Positions 8,162-16,112 of a stretch of DNA of 47,458 nucleotides are shown here, piece by piece. A program made the translations under genes and the position numbers. The DNA lies in the NCBI GenBank assembly GCA_045598705.1, contig JAZLMM010000035.1, positions 1-47,458 on the forward strand. The letters run 5' to 3'. The notes beneath the pieces are model-generated. The model was not told where the DNA came from. It did no database searches and was given only the letters and a program-made list of their open reading frames with translations. Positions within the stretch are counted from its first letter, which is position 1. Each line of letters opens with the position of its first letter. Origin of the DNA: Scatonaster sp045598705 (GTDB taxonomy: Bacteria; Bacillota; Clostridia; Saccharofermentanales; Saccharofermentanaceae).

Positions 8162-8728
8162 TCATAACTTAATATAGAATCTACTTTGCTTCTTCGCATA
8201 CTTTGGATAAATGATCATGTACTTCTTTGAAGAGATCTTCAGAATAATGACATCTGTTCCTTCCTTCGGGCATTGCTCTTGTGGGTTGCGCTTATTGATG
8301 CGAGCCTTGATGCCAGGTACTTTCTGCTCAACAAGCATCTGATTGGAAGATTTGAAAGTAATCGTTGCAATGTAGTCGTAAGAAATCTTCTCCCCATCTT
8401 TCTCTTGCTTAGACTCGAAACGGCAGGACTCAATCTCACCGGAGATGGCACCCTTTGCCTTGAGCTTCGGCTTACCGGCGAAGAGCCACGCGAGGCCGAA
8501 TAGGAGAAGTCCTAATACGGAGACAATAAGTTTGAAGGCAATGCCATTATCGTTTAGAAGCCAGGCATACACGAGAATGAACAGCGCGACGGCTGCAGCG
8601 CCCAGCACACAGGCCCACTCACCTAGTCTTCGCTTCGCATGCGCCTGAAGTACTTCCTGATTGTCTTCACTTAGGTCCTTGAATTTCAAGTTATCTATAT
8701 TACATTCTTTATATTCTCTTCCAAACAT
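8162..8728 (-). CDS. Two-helix membrane protein of unknown function
   Basis: A 188-residue protein with a soluble N-terminus (about 40 residues), two adjacent membrane helices (WACVLGAAAVALFILVYAW and LIVSVLGLLLFGLAWLFAG) and a C-terminal domain of about 100 residues rich in beta strands (KISYDYIATITFKSSNQMLVE, ISSKKYMIIYP). The C-terminal half looks like the DUF3592 type of domain that often follows paired helices; this is inferred from pattern only. GGAGG precedes the ATG by 9 nt. It is the first gene of a two-gene operon with the HtrA-like protease, which hints at a shared role at the membrane. No catalytic residues are recognised. Confidence 0.7.
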   Translation of the reverse strand: MFGREYKECNIDNLKFKDLSEDNQEVLQAHAKRRLGEWACVLGAAAVALFILVYAWLLNDNGIAFKLIVSVLGLLLFGLAWLFAGKPKLKAKGAISGEIESCRFESKQEKDGEKISYDYIATITFKSSNQMLVEQKVPGIKARINKRNPQEQCPKEGTDVIILKISSKKYMIIYPKYAKKQSRFYIKL

Positions 8729-8805
8729 ATCCAGTTACCTCCAAGTAATGATTGCTGATTTGTAGGCTTCTATTCCGTACTGATATAAATATCAATAATA
8801 TCAAC

Positions 8806-8814
8806 ATTATAGCA
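8806..8814 (-). promoter_or_regulatory. Extended -10 promoter for the membrane protein-htrA operon
   Basis: On the minus strand TGCTATAAT (8814-8806) is a perfect extended -10. No strong -35 accompanies it. It lies in the 268-bp divergent gap before the VWA gene, for which no clear promoter was found. Confidence 0.5.
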
Positions 8815-8996
8815 GAGCTACATGAATCAGACCACAAAGTGACCTGAGAAATACGACTGCCATAAGTGGTAGAAATCAGCAGATTACAGTTCGTGAATAA
8901 GACGATGTGGAAAAAGGCATTGTTGCAGGATGAAACAATTCTTCTTCTTCAGTCGTCTAATTACCAACAACAAATCTCGCACGAAGGAGGAGAGAT

Positions 8997-10595
8997 ATGA
9001 AAAAATTAATTAGTACAATAATATCGTTTGTTATGATTACATCTTTGATTTCAGGTTGTAGCAAAGACTCGAGAAGTGCGGATACATCTACTGTGGAGCA
9101 CAATCGTTCAATTAAAGATGTTTACTTGGAAATAGACGAAGTCTTGACATACGGAGAAACTACTGCGGGGGAATGGTACGACGAGACTTTATCCACGGAG
9201 AGAGCTGAGACACCGGCATTCAACACAGAAGAGTACAACGTTGTGAAGGAGAATTCTTTCGTAGACGTTGCGCAGACACCGCTGTCGACTTTTGCTGCGG
9301 ATGTGGACACTGGTTCGTATTGTAATTTCAGAAGAACAGTGAAAGAAGGCCGTTCACTTCAGAATCTTTCATCTGCAATTCGAACGGAAGAACTTATCAA
9401 CTACTTTGATTACACAGTTGACTCGTCAGATGAGGTCTTCAGTGTGCAGTATTCTGTTGGAAATTGTCCCTGGAATGAAGAACACAAGCTTCTGGTTCTG
9501 ACGATGCAGGCCAATAGTGAGACAAATGTTCCGAGCGAAGGAAACAACTTCGTATTCTTGGTCGATTCGTCCGGATCAATGGAAGGAGCAGATGGTTTGG
9601 ATCTGGCAGTTGAAGGATTCAAACTTCTTGCAAGTAGACTTGGCCCGAAGGACACTGTATCTGTCGTTACATATGCCGGAAGCAGCGAGACGCTTCTTGA
9701 AGGCTCGAATGACTACGATGAGATCTGCAAGGCATTGGATTCAATTTCTGCATATGGTGGAACAAATGGATCTGGTGGTATCGAGGCCGCATATCGATGT
9801 GCCAAGAAACACTTTATTGAGGGTGGCAACAATCGTGTGATTATTGCTTCAGACGGAGACATGAACCTTGGTATCACAAGTCAGTCTGGTCTCGTTGATC
9901 TGATCAAAGAGAAGAAGGAGTCCGGTATTTTCCTGACGACGCTGGGCTTCGGATATGGAAACTATAGCGATGCCAATATGGAGTCTATTGCAGATGCCGG
10001 AAACGGAAACTATTTCTACATTGACTCGATTGATGAGGCAGAACGCGTACTATGTGCCAAGATGATGCAGACTACTGTTACCGTTGCGAAGGATGTGAAG
10101 TTCCAGCTTGAGTTCAACCCGGCCGAGGTGAAATCCTATCGTCAGATCGGTTACGAGAACAGACAGATGGCTTCGAGTGATTTTACCGACGATACGAAAG
10201 ACGGCGGTGAAATCGGTGCTGGTGCACAGGTGACGGTCTGCTATGAACTGGTACTTGCCGATGGCGCTTCCGGTGACGATGACGGATTGAAGTATCAGGA
10301 CCCGGCTCTTTCTGAGGAAGCAAATTCCGGCGAACTCTGCACAGTATCTGTCCGCTATAAGAAACCGGATGTAGATAAGAGCGAAGAACTGCAGTATCCG
10401 TTGAAAGACAACGGCATCAGCAACGAGGATGATTTCAATTTCGTATGTGGTGTAATTGAGGCATCCATGGTACTTCGAGATAGCGAGTACAAGGGTACTG
10501 CGACTTATCAGTCGGCCATTGAACTTGCAAGATCCGGTGCAAAAGATAACAAGTATCGTGAGGAATTCTGTGAACTGATTGAGAAACTTGGCTGA
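8997..10595 (+). CDS. YfbK-like von Willebrand factor A lipoprotein
   Basis: A 532-residue surface lipoprotein. The signal peptide ends in lipobox LISGC (Cys21). A segment typical of the YfbK N-terminal domain follows (PLSTFAADVDTGSYCNFRR, IRTEELINYFDY). Then comes a VWA domain whose metal site DSSGSM starts at Asp190, with supporting VIIASDGDMNLG. The C-terminal part (about 380-532) fits the DUF3520 domain found in this family (PAEVKSYRQIGYENR, FVCGVIEASMVLRDSEYKG). Family members are usually extracellular and are thought to bind protein partners through the metal site; their substrates are mostly unknown. AAGGAGGAG lies just before the ATG. It is transcribed alone and ends before a pair of direct repeats and a strong terminator. 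Confidence 0.88.
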   Translation: MKKLISTIISFVMITSLISGCSKDSRSADTSTVEHNRSIKDVYLEIDEVLTYGETTAGEWYDETLSTERAETPAFNTEEYNVVKENSFVDVAQTPLSTFAADVDTGSYCNFRRTVKEGRSLQNLSSAIRTEELINYFDYTVDSSDEVFSVQYSVGNCPWNEEHKLLVLTMQANSETNVPSEGNNFVFLVDSSGSMEGADGLDLAVEGFKLLASRLGPKDTVSVVTYAGSSETLLEGSNDYDEICKALDSISAYGGTNGSGGIEAAYRCAKKHFIEGGNNRVIIASDGDMNLGITSQSGLVDLIKEKKESGIFLTTLGFGYGNYSDANMESIADAGNGNYFYIDSIDEAERVLCAKMMQTTVTVAKDVKFQLEFNPAEVKSYRQIGYENRQMASSDFTDDTKDGGEIGAGAQVTVCYELVLADGASGDDDGLKYQDPALSEEANSGELCTVSVRYKKPDVDKSEELQYPLKDNGISNEDDFNFVCGVIEASMVLRDSEYKGTATYQSAIELARSGAKDNKYREEFCELIEKLG

Positions 10596-10615
10596 TCGAA
10601 ATTCGGCGCGAGGCG

Positions 10616-10686
10616 AAGGTCGAGAAGAGACACGCGATTGTTGCGAATATAAAGGTCGAGAAGAGACACGCGATCGTTGCGAATAT
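10616..10686 (+). repeat. Two 35-bp direct repeats, one base spacer
   Basis: Copies at 10616-10650 and 10652-10686 begin AAGGTCGAGAAGAGACACGC and differ only at one position (GATTG against GATCG). They lie between the VWA stop codon and its terminator, and so are probably in the 3' end of that transcript. Confidence 0.9.
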
Positions 10687-10706
10687 ATTCGATATGAAGA
10701 TACAGA

Positions 10707-10742
10707 AACACCCGCCCAGCATCAAGCCGAGCGGGTGTTCTT
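10707..10742 (+). terminator. Terminator between the VWA gene and carB
   Basis: AACACCCGC (10707-10715) pairs with GCGGGTGTT (10731-10739), followed by CTTATTTCTT. On the minus strand it is followed by TCTG, so it may also help end carB. Confidence 0.75.
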
Positions 10743-10766
10743 ATTTCTTCAGATGTCAGAAACGAA

Positions 10767-13700
10767 TCAGTGAATGTCGTTGTGGTGGTTCTGCAGAGAC
10801 TTCACAGCGATGAGGTTGTTGAGCTTATAAGCCTTGATACCTTCTGCGCTTGCCTTTGCAGCAGCCATTGTGGTGATGTAAGGAACTCTGTGACGAATGG
10901 CTTCCTTACGGATGTAGCTGTCGTTATGTGCAGAGGTCTTATCGATCGGTGTATTGACAATCAACTGAATCTCACCGTTGGTGATCTTATCTGTGATGTT
11001 CGGGCGGCCCTCGTAGAGCTTGTTGACACGCTCAGCGTTGATACCGGCGGCCACAATCATCTCATAGGACTTACCGGTAGCCAGGATGTGGAAGCCAAGT
11101 TCGTCGAAAGACTTCGCAATGTCGAGGAGTTCGTCCTTATCACGATCGCATACAGACAGAAGTACGTTGCCTTCAGAAGGCAGTCTGGTCTGTGTTGCTT
11201 CCTGGGCCTTGAAGTATGCTTCGCCGAAGGACTGGGAAATACCCAGAACCTCACCTGTGGAACGCATCTCTGGTCCAAGGATCGGGTCAACTTCCTGGAA
11301 CATGTTGAACGGGAAGACGGCTTCCTTAACACCGTAATGATTGATCACGCGGTCCTTGAGTTCCGGAACCGGAGATGGCTTGCCGGTGAGCTCGGAGGTC
11401 ATGATCTCTGTTGCAATCTTAACCATGTTGATGCCGCATACCTTGGAAACCAGCGGTACGGTACGGGATGCACGCGGGTTCGCCTCAAGTACATATACCA
11501 CATCGTCTTCGATGGCGTACTGCATATTCATGAGACCACGTACATTCATCTCTGTAGCAATCTTCTTGGTGTATTCCTTGATTGTTGCAACCTGCTTCTC
11601 TGTCAGGTTCTTGGAAGGCAGGATACAAGCAGAGTCACCGGAGTGGATACCGGCAAGCTCAATGTGCTCCATAACAGCCGGAACGAAGCAGTTCTTACCA
11701 TCGGAGATCGCATCTGCTTCACACTCGGTAGCATGGTGCAGGAAACGGTCGATGAGAATCGGGCGGTCAGGTGTTACACCAACTGCTGCATTCATATAGA
11801 CCGTCAGCATCTCATCGTCGTGTACGACTTCCATGCCACGTCCGCCTAGCACGTAGGAAGGACGAACCATAACCGGGTAACCAATCTTGTTGGCAATCTG
11901 CAGTGCATCGTCAACGGTAACAGCCATGCCAGCTTCCGGCATCGGGATCCCGAGACGATCCATCATCGCACGGAACTGATCTCTGTCTTCTGCAAGGTCA
12001 ATGGTCTCTGGTGTAGTACCAAGGATATTGACGCCGTTCTTCTTGAGGTCAGCAGCCAGGTTCAGCGGTGTCTGACCACCGAACTGAGCGATTACGCCAA
12101 TCGGCTGTTCTTTCTCATGAATGGAGAGAACATCTTCCAAAGTGAGTGGCTCGAAGTAGAGCTTGTCAGATGTATCATAGTCTGTGGATACTGTCTCAGG
12201 GTTGCAGTTGACGATGATGGACTCATATCCCATCTTCTTCAGTGCGAGTGCTGCATGTACGCAGCAGTAGTCAAATTCGATACCCTGACCGATACGGTTC
12301 GGGCCACCACCGAGAATCATGATCTTCGGCTTATCAGACGTCGGACTCTTATCCTCGGAGAGGTGGTAGGTGGAGTAGTAATATGCCGCATCCTGTGTGC
12401 CACTTACATGTACGCCTTCCCATGCTTCACGAATGTTGTACTGGTAACGAGCGTTGCGGATATCTTCTTCCTTCACGTTCAGTAATTTGCTGAGATAACG
12501 GTCGGAGAAACCATCGAGCTTGGCTTGACGGAGAATGTCTTCTGACGGAACAGCACCTGCAATCTTCAAGAGAGATTCTTCTTCCTCCACGAGCTCAAGC
12601 ATCTGCTCAATGAACCAACGCTTAATCTTAGTCAACTTGAAAAGTTCTTCTACCGTTGCACCCTTACGCAATGCTTCGTACATGATGAACTGTCTCTCAC
12701 TGCATGGTGCAGTTAACTTCTGGAGTAATTCTTCCTTAGAAAGGTCGTTGAAGTTCTTGGCAAAGCCCAGACCATAACGACCGGTCTCCAAACTACGGAT
12801 GGCCTTCTGGAAAGCTTCCTTGTAGGTCTTACCAATGGACATTACTTCACCGACAGCACGCATCTGTGTGCCGAGCTTATCCATGGAACCCTTAAATTTC
12901 TCGAATGCCCAACGAGCAAACTTGATGACAACATAATCTCCATCCGGTACGTACTTGTCGAGTGTACCATACTTACCGCAAGGAATCTCGTCAAGTGTCA
13001 AACCGCATGCCAGCATCGCAGAAACGAGTGCAATCGGGAAGCCGGTTGCCTTGGAAGCCAATGCAGAAGAACGGGAAGTTCTTGGGTTAATCTCGATGAC
13101 GACGACACGACCTGATTCCGGATCACGTGCGAACTGACAGTTACATCCACCAATTACCTCGATGGCACGAACGATCTTATAGGACTGTTCCTGCAGACTC
13201 TTCTGCACATCTTCAGGAATGGTGAGCATTGGTGCAGAACAGAAGGAGTCACCGGTATGGACACCAACTGGGTCGATGTTCTCGATGAAGCAGACGGTGA
13301 TGACATTGTCATTCGCATCACGTACGACTTCGAGTTCCAACTCTTCCCAACCTGCGATGCACTCCTCAACAAGAACCTGACCTACGAGGCTAGCCTGAAG
13401 ACCACGCTCACAGACGACTTTCAATTCATCTACATTGTAGACCAGACCGCCGCCAGCACCACCCATGGTGTAAGCAGGACGGAGCACGACTGGATACTTC
13501 AGTTCTTCAGCGATTTTGACCGCTTCGTCAACAGAGTAAGCAACCTGTGATCTTGCCATCTCAATGCCGAGACTGTTCATGGTGTTCTTAAACTCGATTC
13601 GGTCTTCACCACGTTCGATGGCATCGACCTGAACACCGATGACTTTTACGTTATATTTCTCGAGGACGCCGGCTTCTGCCAACTCAGAGCAGAGGTTCAA

Positions 13701-13985
13701 ACCAGACTGACCGCCGAGGTTCGGAAGCAATGCGTCCGGACGCTCTTTCTCAATGATCTGCGTCAGTCGGGCGAGATTCAAAGGCTCGATGTAGGTGATA
13801 TCTGCTACATCCGGGTCAGTCATGATGGTTGCAGGATTACTGTTGACCAGCACAATCTCGTAGCCGAGATTTCTCAAGGCCTTACAGGCCTGAGTACCAG
13901 AATAGTCGAATTCACAAGCCTGGCCGATGATGATCGGGCCGGAACCAATGATGAGAATCTTGTTGATGTCATTCTTCTTTGGCAT
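10767..13985 (-). CDS. carB: Carbamoyl-phosphate synthase large subunit
   Basis: A 1072-residue enzyme of normal CarB length. It makes carbamoyl phosphate from bicarbonate, ATP and ammonia for pyrimidine and arginine synthesis. Two homologous ATP-grasp halves are clear: IGSGPIIIGQACEFDYSGTQ...IMTDPDVADITYIEP in the first and LGGGPNRIGQGIEFDYCC...VSTDYDTSDKLYFEPLT in the second. Each half has the ENPRTSR-type end (IEINPRTSRSSALASKATGFPIA, LEANPRASRTVPLVSK). The C-terminal MGS-like allosteric domain starts near residue 935 (GNVLLSVCDRDKDELLDIAK). A GAGGAAG site precedes the ATG. No carA lies next to it in this window, so the glutaminase subunit must be encoded elsewhere. Its neighbours are unrelated genes. 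Confidence 0.97.
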   Translation of the reverse strand: MPKKNDINKILIIGSGPIIIGQACEFDYSGTQACKALRNLGYEIVLVNSNPATIMTDPDVADITYIEPLNLARLTQIIEKERPDALLPNLGGQSGLNLCSELAEAGVLEKYNVKVIGVQVDAIERGEDRIEFKNTMNSLGIEMARSQVAYSVDEAVKIAEELKYPVVLRPAYTMGGAGGGLVYNVDELKVVCERGLQASLVGQVLVEECIAGWEELELEVVRDANDNVITVCFIENIDPVGVHTGDSFCSAPMLTIPEDVQKSLQEQSYKIVRAIEVIGGCNCQFARDPESGRVVVIEINPRTSRSSALASKATGFPIALVSAMLACGLTLDEIPCGKYGTLDKYVPDGDYVVIKFARWAFEKFKGSMDKLGTQMRAVGEVMSIGKTYKEAFQKAIRSLETGRYGLGFAKNFNDLSKEELLQKLTAPCSERQFIMYEALRKGATVEELFKLTKIKRWFIEQMLELVEEEESLLKIAGAVPSEDILRQAKLDGFSDRYLSKLLNVKEEDIRNARYQYNIREAWEGVHVSGTQDAAYYYSTYHLSEDKSPTSDKPKIMILGGGPNRIGQGIEFDYCCVHAALALKKMGYESIIVNCNPETVSTDYDTSDKLYFEPLTLEDVLSIHEKEQPIGVIAQFGGQTPLNLAADLKKNGVNILGTTPETIDLAEDRDQFRAMMDRLGIPMPEAGMAVTVDDALQIANKIGYPVMVRPSYVLGGRGMEVVHDDEMLTVYMNAAVGVTPDRPILIDRFLHHATECEADAISDGKNCFVPAVMEHIELAGIHSGDSACILPSKNLTEKQVATIKEYTKKIATEMNVRGLMNMQYAIEDDVVYVLEANPRASRTVPLVSKVCGINMVKIATEIMTSELTGKPSPVPELKDRVINHYGVKEAVFPFNMFQEVDPILGPEMRSTGEVLGISQSFGEAYFKAQEATQTRLPSEGNVLLSVCDRDKDELLDIAKSFDELGFHILATGKSYEMIVAAGINAERVNKLYEGRPNITDKITNGEIQLIVNTPIDKTSAHNDSYIRKEAIRHRVPYITTMAAAKASAEGIKAYKLNNLIAVKSLQNHHNDIH

Positions 13986-14086
13986 GATTGCTTCCTCGCT
14001 TATATATTTTATTTCTTATTACCCAATTAGGGCATTTTAACTGCAAATATAATAACAGAAAAAGCGCAAAAGCGATACCCAAATAT

Positions 14087-14127
14087 AACTTGTGAAAATG
14101 AATGCTTTTTATGAAAAAGCACAAGTT
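14087..14127. repeat. Compound inverted repeat between carB and mgtE
   Basis: AACTTGT (14087-14093) pairs with ACAAGTT (14121-14127). Directly inside the right arm, GCTTTTT (14104-14110) pairs with AAAAAGC (14114-14120). As RNA or cruciform it would be a 14-bp stem with a 10-nt bulge on one side. It lies upstream of the mgtE -35 and upstream of carB. Its role is unknown. Confidence 0.6.
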
Positions 14128-14160
14128 TTCAAAAATGTCGATGACATGGCAAAATGTGCG

Positions 14161-14189
14161 TTGACATTTGCTTTTTAGGCGTTCATAAT
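14161..14189 (+). promoter_or_regulatory. Sigma-A promoter of the mgtE transcript
   Basis: TTGACA (14161-14166), 17 nt, then CATAAT (14184-14189). Transcription should begin near 14196, leaving a leader of about 225 nt before mgtE that contains a short ORF. Confidence 0.8.
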
Positions 14190-14226
14190 TTCAGTAGGTA
14201 TTCCCAAAAATAAGGAGGTGACGAAG

Positions 14227-14337
14227 ATGGATAGTACTGATGGCAGTTGTCGAAGGTGTTGCAGTTTCTCGAAAAACGATTCAGATGAGAACCACTTATG
14301 TACCGATTCTTCGTCAACCGATTCCAATCGATGCTAA
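14227..14337 (+). CDS. 36-residue upstream ORF (possible leader peptide of mgtE)
   Basis: A strong AAGGAGGTG site (14212-14220) precedes ATG at 14227. The 36-codon product is rich in Ser, Asp and Cys (MDSTDGSCRRCCSFSKNDSD...), with six Asp, one Glu and five Cys. It ends in TAA at 14335-14337. It is in the same frame as mgtE, and this TAA is the only stop between its ATG and the mgtE frame. Leader peptides that sense magnesium are known in enterobacteria (mgtL), and acidic nascent chains can destabilise ribosomes at low magnesium; applying either to this ORF is inference. It could also be an unrelated small protein or a chance ORF, though the ribosome site is better than that of mgtE. Confidence 0.5.
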   Translation: MDSTDGSCRRCCSFSKNDSDENHLCTDSSSTDSNRC

Positions 14338-14421
14338 TTTGAATTGTTTTCACGAAACGCTTCTTCTTTTGCAGCGGCAGAAAAGTGCCGATTCAATCTC
14401 GCAAACGGAGGCGATTTTCGC

Positions 14422-15816
14422 ATGGATAATGAAAATGAGACAAGAAATGTAGTCGACGAAATCGTGACTTTGATTCGTCAGGATGTTCCTGATACAGAGC
14501 TTCGCGAGAAATTGGAAGACTACCATGAGAGCGACATTGCAGATGCGATTGAGCTCATTACCAAAGAAGAACGAACCAAGTTGTACCATATTATCGGTGC
14601 TGAGAAAGCATCCGATATTTTCGCGTACTTGGAAGAACCGGAAGAGTTCGTCAGTGAACTGGATATCAAGAGTGTCGCCGAGATTCTCGAGAACATGGAC
14701 GCCGATGACGCGGTCGATGTTTTGGAAGAAGTAGACGAAGAGATGCAGGAGAAGATCATCTCCTTGATGGATGATGAGAGTACCCGTGATATCCAATTGA
14801 TCCAATCCTATGATGATGATGAGATCGGAAGCAAAATGACGACGAACTTTGTGGTCATTAATAATCAACTGACAATTAAGCAGGCGATGAAAGAACTCAT
14901 CCGTCAGGCCGATGAGAACGATAACATTTCCACGATCTATGTCATCGATCAAGAAGACAAATTCTATGGTGTGATCGATCTGAAGGACTTGATTCGTGCC
15001 AGAGATTATGCACAACTTGAGTCCTTGATTGTTACAAGTTACCCATATGTATTGGATCATGAGAAGATTGATGTTTCCATCGAGAAGATCAAGGACTACG
15101 CCGAGGATTCTATCCCTGTTCTGAATGAAGAGAACCACGTATTAGGGGTTATCACTTCTCAGGACATCATCGAAGTCGTCGACGATGAGATGGGTGATGA
15201 CTACGCGAAACTTGCTGGTTTGACCGCAGAGGAAGACTTGAAGGAGACATTGTCCCAGAGCATGAAGAAGAGACTGCCTTGGTTGGTTACCTTGTTGCTT
15301 CTCGGTTTGGGGGTCTCAACTGTGGTGGGACTCTTCGAGACGGTGGTATCTGAATTGGCCATCGTGGTCTGCTTCCAGAGTCTTATTCTGGATATGGCTG
15401 GTAATGTCGGTACCCAATCTCTTGCAGTAACGATTCGTGTCTTGATGGACGAACAGTTGAAAGCAAGCGAGAAAGTGAAATTTGTGTTCAAAGAGATGCG
15501 AGTAGGCTTCTTCAACGGTTTGTTGCTCGGTGCGCTGGCTTTCGCTGGAATCGGCGTCTATGTGATGCTGGTGAAGCATTATTCTCCGGGATTCTCTTTT
15601 GCCGTGGCGGCGTGTGTAGGTGGCTCACTGTGGCTGGCCATGATCGTGTCAAGTCTTGTCGGCACACTTGTTCCGATGTTTTTCCATAAGATTAAAGTCG
15701 ATCCTGCTGTTGCTTCCGGACCGCTGATTACTACGGTGAATGACCTCGTGGCAGTGGTTACGTACTACGGCTGTGCTTGGCTCTTCCTGATTAATCTTTT
15801 CCATACTTTGGCGTGA
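14422..15816 (+). CDS. mgtE: MgtE magnesium transporter
   Basis: A 464-residue magnesium channel of the MgtE family. The cytoplasmic N-domain of helical repeats spans roughly residues 5-130 (LREKLEDYHESDIADAIELI, VAEILENMDADDAVDVLEEV). It is followed by paired CBS domains (TIYVIDQEDKFYGVIDLKDL, SIPVLNEENHVLGVITSQDI), which sense magnesium and gate the pore. Five membrane helices then begin near residue 285 (LPWLVTLLLLGLGVSTVVGL). The conserved pore region around MAGNVGTQSLAV is present. The start at 14422 is chosen because GGAGG lies 10 nt upstream with a tiny GCGA/TCGC hairpin between; the frame is open upstream to a TTG at 14344 and on to the stop of the upstream ORF. Expression is probably controlled through the long leader. 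Confidence 0.95.
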   Translation: MDNENETRNVVDEIVTLIRQDVPDTELREKLEDYHESDIADAIELITKEERTKLYHIIGAEKASDIFAYLEEPEEFVSELDIKSVAEILENMDADDAVDVLEEVDEEMQEKIISLMDDESTRDIQLIQSYDDDEIGSKMTTNFVVINNQLTIKQAMKELIRQADENDNISTIYVIDQEDKFYGVIDLKDLIRARDYAQLESLIVTSYPYVLDHEKIDVSIEKIKDYAEDSIPVLNEENHVLGVITSQDIIEVVDDEMGDDYAKLAGLTAEEDLKETLSQSMKKRLPWLVTLLLLGLGVSTVVGLFETVVSELAIVVCFQSLILDMAGNVGTQSLAVTIRVLMDEQLKASEKVKFVFKEMRVGFFNGLLLGALAFAGIGVYVMLVKHYSPGFSFAVAACVGGSLWLAMIVSSLVGTLVPMFFHKIKVDPAVASGPLITTVNDLVAVVTYYGCAWLFLINLFHTLA

Positions 15817-15888
15817 GTTCCTCTTCCTTATAGTGAAAGGATCTCATCACGAGAAGATGCGGCAAGCGGGCTTTCCGTCTGGATGGAC

Positions 15889-15926
15889 AAAGTTTCCTCA
15901 AGTCGGAAAAGTTTCCTCAAGTCGGA
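15889..15926 (+). repeat. Perfect 19-bp tandem duplication
   Basis: AAAGTTTCCTCAAGTCGGA occurs at 15889-15907 and again at 15908-15926 without a gap. A third AGTCGGAAA follows near 15967. The 296-bp gap between mgtE and the Wzz-like gene otherwise holds only the terminator at 16030. Confidence 0.9.
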
Positions 15927-16029
15927 AGGCACCGTGAAAAACAGCCACAAGTGCATTTGCTTTTCTAGTCGGAAACGCTAGTATACGCCCAAAGAGCTAA
16001 TCAGCAATCATACGTGTAAATCAGTGTGT

Positions 16030-16079
16030 CGAAACAAAGAAGGGCTGTCTCATTGTGATGCTTCACTTCTGAGACAGCC
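16030..16079 (-). terminator. Terminator of the Wzz-like gene
   Basis: GGCTGTCTCA (on the plus strand 16043-16052) pairs perfectly with TGAGACAGCC (16070-16079), with an inner GTGA/TCAC pairing. On the minus strand it is followed by CTTCTTTGTTTC, a U-rich tail. Confidence 0.75.
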
Positions 16080-16112
16080 TCCCTAGCTTCTGTTTAGATG
16101 TAGTGGCGGTGA

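Noticed and set aside
10616..10686. CRISPR array
   Set aside because: There are only two repeats with a one-base spacer and no cas genes.
10770..11849. 359-codon open frame on the plus strand
   Set aside because: It lies opposite carB, whose family identity is certain; it has no ribosome site.
14196..14421. M-box magnesium riboswitch
   Set aside because: No terminator or recognisable M-box core is seen and a well-initiated ORF occupies half of the leader. A covariance search would be decisive.
14335..14421. mgtE starting at TTG 14344
   Set aside because: There is no ribosome site before it, and the added 26 residues do not fit the family start; ATG 14422 has GGAGG.
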